Part shown: piece after piece, positions 23,501 through 34,186 of the stretch | Numbering within the stretch: the first letter of the stretch is position 1 | Layout of the letters: each line of letters starts with the position of its first letter | DNA from: Daldinia sp. FL1419 | Taxonomy: Eukaryota > Ascomycota > Sordariomycetes > Xylariales > Hypoxylaceae | Assembly (NCBI GenBank): GCA_025201765.1 | Contig: MU623496.1 | Coordinates: 5,948 to 69,947 of the forward strand | Reading direction: 5' to 3' | DNA: 64,000 bases | Program-made: the position numbers and the translations under genes | The notes under the pieces: generated by a model | Databases searched by the model: none | Told to the model about the DNA's origin: nothing | Seen by the model: the letters and a program-made list of their open reading frames with translations, nothing else

Positions 23501-26500
23501 GTGCCACCACTAAGAAACCCCCTGGTCTCATAATCGCGCATAGGCTCTTCAAGATTTCTGATGCGTGCTCGCTCTCTAGTTCCGATGCAGATAGTACAAC
23601 AAGATCATAAATGTTATCTGACCCGAGCTGGGTTTTAAGATCATCTGCGAAGTCTAGCGATGAATGAATGAGCTTGTCAGCGAGTCCTTGGAATTTAACA
23701 TGCTTGCCTAAGTTCTGGGCAGTTTTGGTACCGATGGTGAATGAAGAGTACGCTGAATCGAGAGCCGACAAGACTTCGACGAGTAGTTCAACTTCCACTC
23801 CAGCCAGGCTTAGAATATTCATCTTGGGGTGTTGGTGGGCAATCTGCTTGGCAATGCGCCCAACATGTTGGTGGGAGTAAGTCAGATAATTTGTCTGACT
23901 GATGAGGGCTTGGAGCGTATCTAACACGAAGTCCGGCTCGTAATTGTCAAGTCTGCGGATTAAATTCAACCGATTGTAGTATCTTGAACACTCCACGAAG
24001 TCGTCTATGGTTTCTTTCGTGTCGAAAGGCCAGCAATCGGGGCCAATCGTTCCTAAGATCATTGGAAACGCCTTTGCTAGTCTTTCATAGTAGAGACTAA
24101 GGTCCGACTGTTGCGTTTGGGCGTCATGATTATGCCTGACGAAGTATGTAGCTACGCGCGCGCAGCTCTCCACCAGCACCAAATCGTATGGGTCGTACGG
24201 AATAGCAGAGGCCTTATCCGTACGGACGATTTCATCGCTGGGGTCGACGTCCGTGACGGTGTGTAGATACAGCTCGTAGTCGTCCTTAGGTAGAGTATGG
24301 GCCAGGGCAGCAACTCTCAATCCTTCAACTTGAATCTCCATATCTCCGTCCTCGCTGAATATACTTATATCGACATCAAAGGTAGCCTTAGCATCCGTTC
24401 TCGAGGGCTGGACATCGACCATGTGAGTGTCCACAATTAAATTATCGTCTTCGTTTGTTTTCAAATTGAAGCGGATTCGGTCAATGTGCACCGGAAGGAA
24501 GGATGTCCAAAGGGATCTGTCGATTGGCGACGTTAGCGGATTCTGCATTTTCAGGGGATGGCAATAATGCGGAAAACTCACCCATCACCTGGCGAAGCAT
24601 ACGTCAAGAATGCGGACTGGAAGCAGCTGTCAAGAGTAGCAGGACTCATTGGCAGCGCCGTCGTATCTTCCTCGTGGCAACGCTTCAAGGTTGCAGAACA
24701 ATAGTTGTAACGACGGCGTATGGATGTTAGCGCCTTAAATGGCCCAGTGTATACCAATCCAGTCTGTGCCATCATCTTATAGAAGGATTCAGGAGTTACG
24801 CTGAATGTCTCGGATTGAGAGGCTCGCCTAGACGGAAGAGCATCTAGGGTAGCCTCGCCCAGGTGGATTTGAAGATTCCCTACCATGTTTAATCGCATCG
24901 TCGTCGTCCCGTCCGCCGGGCATGACGCCAAGGAGAAACCGGCCTCAATTATCGAGCTCGTGTTCCCGTCCTTGCTCTGTGGAACGACAGTAAGAATAAA
25001 CAGGATTTCAACACCTACAGATTCGCGTTCAATACTGATTCCACTTAGGATCCTGAGGTCCTGCAATTCAACTATCGAAGCAGGCCTGTCTTTGATGATG
25101 GCCCGCGCTGCATCTAGTGCCATAATACAATATGCGGAAGCGGGGAGAAGAGCGTGGCCTTGGAAGCTGTGGTGCCCCGTCCAAGATAACTTCTCTGGCT
25201 TCAATATATTTCGCCATCTTAATTCGTGCTCATTATCATCTCTGGTCCGAGACCCCAACAATTCGTGCGGCATGTTCGTCTTGTGATGGAATTGGCGCGA
25301 GATCCTAGGCTCTCGGTGATATATCTGGGAATGATCCCATGGATACATGGGTAAGTTGGCGAGACGACTTCCAAGGACGCCGGATTCGGGCGAGCCTTTA
25401 ATATACGCATGGAGATCTGCCGCTTTCGAGCCGTAATTACACCACATAGCTCCGAGGAAGTCGGCAAAGGCTAGTGTATCGTCTTTATAACGATTGAGCG
25501 GGCTTAAATAGAGGATATTGTGTCCAAGAGACTTTGCAGTTTGCGTGAAAGGCCCCCTGAGAGCTAGGTGAGGTCCAACTTCCAAGGCACAGTCGAACGG
25601 ACCGTATTGCGAAATCGCATTCGCGACGGCATCGTAGAATCGTACCTTGTGGACCATATTGTCCCTCCAATAGCCAGCTCCAAGGCTTTCTTCATTCATG
25701 ATTCGGCCATGGACACTAGAAATCCAGATAACATTGTTGTTCCGTCTGGTTGTCTCAATTCCAGTACTTTGTAGAGCATCGACGTATTTAGTTCCAGGCT
25801 TGACCATATGGGATGAATGATAAGCTACACCGACGCGAAGTAGCCTTGCAGATATTGACCTAAGAGCTAGCTCGTCGCGGGCCTTGTGGATCGTCTCTAC
25901 GTCTCCTGAAAGGGTGGTGTTAGACGGCGAGTTGCTTGCAGCAATCTGTAGCCTGCCGTTGAACATCGGACTTTGGCAAAGTTCTGAAGCATCGGTCTCA
26001 GATATTCCTGCAGCAAGCATTCCGCCCTCTTGACCCTCCGGGCCAATGGCAAGATGCGCAAAATAGCCACGATAGTACGAGATAAGTATCGCGTCTCGCG
26101 CCGAAACCATCCCTGCTGCATACGCAGCTGCAATCTCTCCGGAAGAATGTCCGACTACCGTATGAAAGCCTATACCTAGACTTCTCAGAAGGTCAACAAG
26201 TCCTATTTGCAACGCGGTGCAGAGAGGTTGCGAGATAGCAGCCGTGTTGACAGATGATTCACCATTTTCTGCGAGTATCTGTCCTTCCAGTGTCCAAACA
26301 GGAGGATGGGAACATGAGCCCAATACCCTGTCTAGATCGCGGATGACGTTGCAGTATATATCACTGGTACGGAACAGGGACTTGGACATTGAAACCCACT
26401 GTGCACCTTGACCGGTAAACACCCCAATGATTTTCGGGCGCTCGGCCGCTGGAGCACTCCGGATTCCCATGCTAACGGACGCCGACTTGAGAACGTCATT

Positions 26501-28147
26501 GATGGCCTTGAGTGCTTGTGCCGGTGAGCTCGCGGATATAGCTTGTCTATAAGGCAAGTCTGTTCGGCAGGAATACAAGTTCCAAGATAATTTAGCATAG
26601 TTGACGTCTGGGTGTTGTAGAATATAGTCTCTATATGAAGCAATGACAACTTGTAACGATTTTTGAGAGCCAGCGGATAGGAGAAGGGGCAAGTTCAACG
26701 GCACATTTCCAGATCCTCCTATTGATTGTAAGTTATCGGAAGCGATAGGTCTAGTTTGTTCCTTGAAGAGTTTGTCGTGGACGAGTGGTTCGTACGACTC
26801 GACGATTACGTGTGCGTTGGCACCTCCAAACCCGAACGAATTAACACTGGCCCTTTTGGGCTGGCCAGCAGGTGGACAAGGCCATGGAACTAAAGATGTC
26901 GGCACTTCAAGGCGTTCGCAGAAGGGTTTGATGTTCGGGTTGATTTTGTCGAGATGTAGGTTTGGTGGGATGGCTTCGTTCTTCATAGCTTCGATAACCT
27001 TGAGCAACCCAGCCAGTCCAGCTGCCCCTTCGGTATGCCCAAGAACAGTCTTTACCGATCCGACTAGTAACCTCTTGGTTTTATAATGATGCGGAACGCT
27101 TGTGCTATCACTGAAGAAAGCGTTGTAAATGGCTTCGGCCTCTCTGGGGTCACCCACTGGCGTGCCAGTGCCATGAGCTTCGAAGTACTGGCATTGGTCG
27201 TCAGGGTCCATAGGGTCCAAGCCAGTATCTCTATACGTATCTTTGATGAGTGTAGTCTGAGCTTGGGGGTTTGGCATCGTAATTCCCTTTGTTCGGCCGT
27301 CTGAATTGACTCCAGTGCTACGAATAATGGCGGCGATCTGGTCGCTGTCCGCCAAGGCTCGCGAAAGGGGCTTAAGTAGCAAGGCAACAATACCCTCTCC
27401 ACGCGAGTAGCCATCAGCTGCTGCATCCCACATTCGGCATTTACCTGTAGGACTTAACATGTGTAGACTGGACTCCACGAGGAATTGCTCTGGGGTCATC
27501 ATTATGTTCGTACCCGTCACACATGCCATCACACTTTCCCCCGAGCGCAAGCTCAGAACGGCTTGATGGAGAGCCACTAAGCTTGAGCTACAAGCAGTAT
27601 CTATAGTCATAGATGGACCACGGAAGTCATAAAAATATGAGATGCGATTCGAAATTATCGAACGAGCGTTCCCAGTCGCGTAGTATTGGCTTGTTGACAG
27701 GTCATCTCGTTGGGATAAAATATCATAGTCAGCGGTCATGACACCGGAGAAGACGGCGACGTTCTTCCCGGAATATGTTTTCAGACCGTATCCGGCCGAT
27801 TCGAGGGCCTCGTAAACGACCTCGAGCAGTAAGCGTTGCTGGGGGTCGATAGCCTCTGCCTCTTTTGGCGTGATATTGAACATGGCTGCATCAAAGGCGC
27901 GATGATCCTGGCCTAGCCAATATGCCTTGATAGAATTCGTTGTGCCGTGGTATTCTCCATCAGGATGGTAGAAAGCCTTGGCACTGAACCTCTCAGGGGG
28001 AACCTCCCGTGAAAGATCTGGAGCATTACAGAGAACCTCCCAGAGTCTAGATGACGATGTAGCCCCACCGGCAAAACGACAGCTTATGCCAACAACCGCA
28101 ATAGGCTCGGCTACAGGCTCTTTGTACATCGTGCTGGCTTGTGTCAA
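20541..28147 (-). CDS. Highly reducing type I polyketide synthase
   Basis: Iterative megasynthase. Exons 28147-24582, 24516-20723 and 20608-20541 give 2475 aa; the first intron (65 bp, GTGAGT...ACAG) restores the DH-end block SPGDGSLWTSFLP. Order: KS with Cys186 (DTACSSS), His325 and His371; AT with Ser668 (GHSSGE); DH with His993 (HSFQGHALLP) and Asp1173 (DSCFQ); a methyltransferase-like region at about 1420-1590 lacking the Gly-rich SAM motif; a structural/ER-remnant region at about 1610-2050 with no NADPH motif; KR from about 2104 with Tyr2248 and Asn2252; ACP Ser2422 (DLGVDSL). No thioesterase, reductase or condensation domain follows. The layout resembles LovB-type synthases that use a partner enoyl reductase, but none is seen nearby. 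The product is unknown. Confidence 0.95.
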
Positions 28148-31100
28148 CCTTAGTCGACTATAATATGCGTATTATTTCACTCCGCGTATGGTATAAGTGT
28201 AAGATGACGAGGCGAATACAATTTCAAGGCGTCTATATATAATCGAACTTGCAATAGTTGTACGGGTAGTGTGTAGTGTGTAGTGTGTAGTGTGTAGTGT
28301 GAAGCGTGGATCGTGTGGCATGTGGCATGTGGCGTGCAGTGTGGGAGTAAACGTAGGGTTCTACGATCGTACGCTGCGCGGGAAAAAAAAAGCGAATAAG
28401 TTCTTCAAAGAGAAGAAAAAAAAGGTCCCACCAGAAGAATTTTTGTTGAGATATTGCATAGGTACCTAGGAAGGTAAAAAAGAGTATAAGTGAATATAAA
28501 ATTGTGTGTGTATGTGTGTGTGTGTGTTTTGCTAGGGGGGGGAGGCGAGTCCACAGTGAATATCACCTACTTTGTTGGAGAGAAAGAACATGTAAGTGAG
28601 TCGGGATTTGATGTGATTTCAAAAGGTATAGGAAGGAGCTAATGAACGATTAGCTGCCGTAAATAAGGAAATATGCAATATGATCAATACGCAAAACGAC
28701 AAATAAAGATCGTATACGTGATTCTGGCCCGGTACTAGGCAAGTGACGCATATTGATACCGGTCTAAGACTTAACGATCAAACTTCAGGAAGTACTCGTG
28801 GATTCCTCTCGGTAAGAATGTGTGCTTACTTGCCTAAATTACTTTCTGCTATCCTTGGATATATGCTTCCTGCATAACGACGTGATGGAAATAAAGTAGA
28901 ATGAGGCTAAGCTGGGGAAACATTCCCGCTGGCTTGATAGGAGAACTAACATATCCAAACATGCAAGCCCCTGACGGTACTTGCTTTGAGCTACTAGACG
29001 TAGATCTCTGGAGGACTTTATTATTGAGCCACCGGGGGATAGACGCTTTTACACCCTACCTACTTGATAATATCCTCTATGTTAGGATTATTATTATTAT
29101 TATTTTTTAGATCCCCTCAGAGCCCCCTGAATCGCAGCTCCTTTAGCTGCAGTGAAGCTATATCCACCCTACATGGGCATAGACATGTCGTATTTTGAAC
29201 TACTGGCACAGCCTCATCATATACCATATTTCAATGCGATTTGTTCTTTTTTCTTTTTTCTTTGTTTTTAGACGAAATATTATTAATTCCTCCATTTCAT
29301 GTTACGACATGAATAGTTCCGTCAGTCATTCTTATGGATTTTCTCTGTTCTCTTACTACAAGGATAAAAGGTTCTATTATTTAGAAACGTTATATTGGTG
29401 TTTCCAACTATTAGAGAGATCACAGGCCCCCAGCCAACAGGATGTGAGTATACTTAAGTCTATTAGTTGAACCACGAATATTCCCGTGCGATGCCCCATA
29501 ATATCCCCAGAGCCCGCGTACTTAGTCATGGTACTTGTAAGGGATAGACCCCGAAATATCCGAATCTAGACTGATCAGATATCAGCTGTGTGGCACTGCG
29601 GTCGGGAGATCTAAATATGGTTACAGTTAAACAGTGCAATGCCTTACCATACCCTTGGAACTTTTCATGGTGTTTTCTTGTAATATCAGTTTCCATTTAA
29701 AAATGGACCGCATGATCTGCTTCGGTGCAAACCCTCCTCTTGACATAGGTAATTTTATATTCTAATACCATATTCATAGCAATATCGGCGGTTATTACCG
29801 GGAATTCTTACATACCGGGCTTGTTTGTGTTAATTCTACAATCACGTCTAGACCGTTTCTGAAATAAGTGTGAATACCTTCTACTTAGACATGAGCACGT
29901 AGAATATTACCTATTTCAGGGGGTATAAGATAGTAAGAAGCAACTAGGGACCACTAGATGAACCAATCAGATATTCTCCGTCGTTTTAGTTAACCGCGAC
30001 TAAAATATATTTGCTCCCACTAATTAAACAAGGTACCTAGACAAACTAATACCTAACGTATAATATCCCACCTTAATGGTAGCTGGGTTCAAGGTTATCA
30101 CCAGACTTTAGGTACCTGGGTGTGTGTAGTTCTTCCCCTTTGAGAGACGCAGTGAAACTAAGCTTCTATACTAGATTTAGCACAGCTGCTAATATAATCG
30201 ATCGTCGAGGTAGCAATAAACCAAGTAATGCTTACCTACACGTGGTTCTAAGATGATGTCTCAAGCCTAAAGTCACCTAAGCCGCGGATAACAGCAACAC
30301 CTATCTTATGACTGCCTACCTACCTACCTACTTAACCTTCCTTCAAGTTTCTTCGCAAATATATTAACTACTTAAGTACGTAAAACTTGAATCATCACCG
30401 GCTCGAGTGATTGTACGTCTTTCACATGTAGCTTGAACTTTCTAATATGATCCACATTCTTACATATTTCATAAATTCAGATCTTACCAATCTATAAGAG
30501 GGTAAAAGGGAAAGAATTGGGAGGATCTTCTCATAAAATAAAAAGGAGCCGGTTGTCACGAGGCGGACCAAGAAGCAAGGAAACAACTTCGTTATTCCGC
30601 GAGGAACCTATCTACAACTATGGCTAAGGGCGACTACACGTAGAACAAGCCCTTTGTTCTATATGTAGCACAGGCTAGAACCCTGACACGGGTATTGGCG
30701 AGGTTACCTAGAGACAAAAGATCTGCATTTGTTTGCTACGAACCAAACCCTATCCCGATAGCTAGGTACTTGCCTAGGTTAGGTAATTACCTGTTAACTC
30801 CCGTCCTAACTACCTCTTAGTAAGATAAATTCGTATATTTGCTCCTCTAACTTAAATCTGTTGCCGGTATTCGAATGCTTTCCAAGTGCTGTTGTGATAT
30901 AATACCCCATAATCACTCCGGCCGACTAATAAATTAAAATCCCCTATCGGGGCCTCATTTTTATCCCTGACCCAGTCTCCTCAAGCTTCTACCTACCCTG
31001 TTGTGCTACCTACTTTCGACCTGAGTCGGAGGACGAATCGGTGAAGCTGTAAAAGGTATACGCAAATATTTACACGCAGACTACCAAACAATGATTTGAC

Positions 31101-31555
31101 AAAAGGAGTATGGATCTCCTTGAGATTTATATTAAAATAGCCTAATATACTGACAAAATATAACGCAGTTATGGGTTAAGTTACTTGTATTATCAAGTCT
31201 ATCCTAGGAGAATAGGTGGGCACATATGTAAGATATATATAAGTCACGGACGTGGGGCGTATGCGTATGCCATCCCTGTATACCAGCCACACACATTCTA
31301 ACATATAACCATTTGGCCGATAGAAATATTTGTCAGGTAGACCAATCTGAAGAGTTCTTAGGCGCTATTGCCATGAGCATTCCAAATGCTTATAAAAATG
31401 CTTATAAAAATCCCTCTCTAACCCCTTCATCAGGTAAAGTATTTACAGCACAAGTAAGTTGTAACGCTCTGCCCTATGTACCTAAAGTTATTCTTAGGTA
31501 TACCTATCTTATAGGACATTTATATTCTTCATTCCCCACGACTAAATAAAGACGT
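28148..31555. other. 3.4-kb gene-free region upstream of the PKS
   Basis: No ORF with family features. It contains a GTAGTGT minisatellite (28266-28300), a GT-rich run at about 28503-28530, an ATT run near 29086-29105 and many AGGTACCTAGG type words. It includes the PKS promoter and the 3' side of the flavohemoglobin gene. Small ORFs at 28901-29110 and 29195-29470 (+) are not convincing. Confidence 0.5.
28266..28300. repeat. (GTAGTGT)5 minisatellite
   Basis: Five perfect 7-bp units about 120 bp upstream of the PKS start, followed by degenerate copies (GAAGCGT, GGCATGT). Confidence 0.85.
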
Positions 31556-32794
31556 CTATTGATCTCCCGTGCCGAAGACTTCGAGGTGTATCCGCTCCGG
31601 ATTCACCCCAGCGTCAACTAGATACTTCTCCGTATCCTTCATGAACGTGTAGGGACCACAGATGTAGTATTCGGCGCGTGCGTCGTCAAGGAAGAGGTTA
31701 GCTTTAGGGTCAACCTTGCTCAGGTCCATTCTTCCTGCGAAGTGATAGTCAACACCTGAGACATCACGCTGTTGGGGTGATGTTATAAAGAGAGTTGCGC
31801 TGATATTATCATTGACGTCCTTGGCACATGTGTTCCTGATATGATTGCTAAATGCGCGGACTTCAGAGCTGTGTACACCGTGTATCCATGAGATGCGCCG
31901 GCGGGATCCCGCATTCACAGCACTATTTAGGATAGATATCATAGGCGTAAGACCGACACCGGCCGAAATAAGAGCGATAGGTTGGCCCTCATCTTCTTTG
32001 GGGTCGACGAAAAAGTCCCCAGCGGGCGCTGTAAGCTCGAGAACGTCCCCCTCCTTATAGTTCTCATGTAATAGATTGGATATTAGTCCCGGGATGCCGG
32101 CCTGTTTGCCCTTATCTTTCTTCACGCTGATGCGGTAGTAGTCGGCTCTTGGTGCCTCACTTAGAGAGTATTGCCTAGGTTGCATATGGCCCATCTGAGG
32201 AATGAATACCTGGAGGCTAATGTATTGTCCCGGTAGGAATGACGGGAGCGGCAACCCATCTTCGGGCACCAAGTAAAAACTGGTAATCTCGGAAGTCTCC
32301 GGCACTTTGCGCTGGATTTTGAAGCGGCGCCACCCCGGCCAATCTTGGTGAGCGGCGTACAGCTGCTTCTCCCTGCTGACGAATATCTCGGCTAACGCGC
32401 CGTAGGCGGCGGTCCAGGCCTCGGCGATTTGAGGTGTGCAAGCGTCGCCTAGCACGGCAGCTACGGCCTCGATAAGATACTTTCCTACAATTGGGTATTG
32501 GTCGGCTTGAACATTGAGACTCTCGTGCTTATGCGCGATACGTTCTACAAGGGTTTTGAGTTTGCCTAAATCGTCGACGTAACTAGCATAGGCGAAAACG
32601 GCGCCGGCTAAGGCTCGCGGTTGGGCCCCACTGCTTTGATTAGACATGCTGAATACGTTTTTGAGTTCCGGGTGGGCGGCGATCATATTCTTGTAGAAGA
32701 GCGTCGTGATTATGGTACCATGCTCCTTTAGAACTGGGGCGGTAGCCTTAACGATGGCAATATGCTCTGGGGAGATGGGTGCAGCGACAGCCAT
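31556..32794 (-). CDS. Flavohemoglobin (nitric oxide dioxygenase)
   Basis: Oxidises nitric oxide to nitrate using oxygen and NAD(P)H, protecting against nitrosative stress. Single exon of 412 aa, the standard length. The N-terminal globin domain (1-145) has the B10 Tyr34, Gln53 and the proximal His90 in the block AHKHESLN. The FAD-binding part has RQYSLS, and the NAD-binding part has GVGLTPMISIL and a C-terminal FGTGD end. There is no presequence, so a cytosolic form is likely. No neighbouring nitrate or nitrite gene is present. Confidence 0.95.
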   Translation of the reverse strand: MAVAAPISPEHIAIVKATAPVLKEHGTIITTLFYKNMIAAHPELKNVFSMSNQSSGAQPRALAGAVFAYASYVDDLGKLKTLVERIAHKHESLNVQADQYPIVGKYLIEAVAAVLGDACTPQIAEAWTAAYGALAEIFVSREKQLYAAHQDWPGWRRFKIQRKVPETSEITSFYLVPEDGLPLPSFLPGQYISLQVFIPQMGHMQPRQYSLSEAPRADYYRISVKKDKGKQAGIPGLISNLLHENYKEGDVLELTAPAGDFFVDPKEDEGQPIALISAGVGLTPMISILNSAVNAGSRRRISWIHGVHSSEVRAFSNHIRNTCAKDVNDNISATLFITSPQQRDVSGVDYHFAGRMDLSKVDPKANLFLDDARAEYYICGPYTFMKDTEKYLVDAGVNPERIHLEVFGTGDQ

Positions 32795-34186
32795 CTTGGA
32801 CGCTGATGGATCCTATGAGTGATATGTTTCGTTTCTTTTGGATGGAGGAAGAGATGGAATTAAAATATGAAAATAAAAAATTTTTTTATTTTATTTTTTG
32901 GAGGGGGAATAAAGGGTCAATAGCTATGTTACGATTCAATAAAGATCGTGGGAGATCTCAGTTGTGAAATGTGTGGCAAACTGCGAATTGAGATGCATTT
33001 ATATATTCGCACCTCTCGTCAATATCAACTTATATGGTATTGTATGGTATAAATCTAGCCGAGTCGACTAACGTCTACTATTGCGGAAGACGAGCCATAC
33101 CTTCCATCTCCGGTGTTCCGTCTGTTCATCGTACCACGTTGTGGAGGACGCCGGTTCGATGTCTATAGCTAAGTTGTGGCAACAAACCGAAATGTCAAGA
33201 TCGCCCTTTTTTTATTTTTTTTTATTCTTTTTTTTCATAAGATGAACCCACGGGGTCCTCCACCTATTTTCGTGGATTTGCCATCTCCGCGGTGGTCAGC
33301 TCCTAGACCTCCGCGGTCTTTAACTGAGCACGCGTCCCAAAATTAACGTTATTGCGTATTGGCTTGGCTTTCCCCTCCGTCGTATTTTGAACGACTCGAT
33401 CACAGCGGTTACTCATATGTTCCTGATAATTGTATTAATGCCAGTTCTGACAACGATGCGTCCGAACCCGTGTTGTACCTACCTAAAGCACTCAAAATTT
33501 AGGCCTCTAAGAAGACGACACATATGGTTCTCGCTTTGTGCCTTTGAAGTAACCTTTTCCGCGGACCGAGGAAGTTGACCCGGATCCAAAGCGGATTATG
33601 GAGATGGTACGGGGACGCACGGAAGGGGAAGGAAAAAAAAAAAAAAAAAAAAAAAAGGTTCAGGTAGTGATTGGCGAGGGCTGAGGTGCTAGTTACCAGC
33701 AAACGTCTTTCCAATCTCGCATCAACTACCTGCTAAAAATAAAACAATTTAAGTTGTGGAGGCAAATAGCGTCGATAATGTTAGCTGGGATTCTACCTCT
33801 AAAAATCATTCTATTATTCATCTACAGACTACCAGACCTGAGTTAGCTGGTTACCCGTCAAGTTGGTTCAGTTCTAAGTGTGGTGCCTATTTTACGTAAT
33901 TGGTCATGACCCTAGGTTAGGCGTCTCTAATATGAAAAAGTTCTTTCAGCACCGTTAAAAAGTCATACGATATAGGAAATTTCCGTAATGTCTAAAGAAC
34001 TATCCATCGAGGCATTACCTAGCCAGGTACCTATGTATCTTTGCTAAACTACTAACGTTGAACTGTGAGATGGACCGAGTAACTTCGCCATGTTGATCCA
34101 GAGCATTCTCTTAAGCATTCTCTTAAGAGAATTCAGTGTTCGTATAAAGGAAAAAAAATTCACCCTTTTACTCTTTTGGGCTACCC
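32795..34186. other. Flavohemoglobin promoter and intergenic region
   Basis: No supported gene. Contains T/A-rich tracts at about 32875-32900 and 33208-33238, and an A run at 33633-33656. Confidence 0.5.

Noticed and set aside
20541..28147. Two separate PKS genes (ORFs 28147-24578 and 24581-20541)
   Set aside because: A 65-bp GT...AG intron joins them and restores the conserved SPGDGSLW block, so this is one gene.
28901..29470. Two short plus-strand ORFs upstream of the PKS
   Set aside because: Low-complexity Ile and Phe runs, no conserved motif, no splice pattern joining them.
33153..33163. GGTTCGATGTC, resembling a tRNA B box
   Set aside because: No A box at the right distance and no cloverleaf could be drawn.
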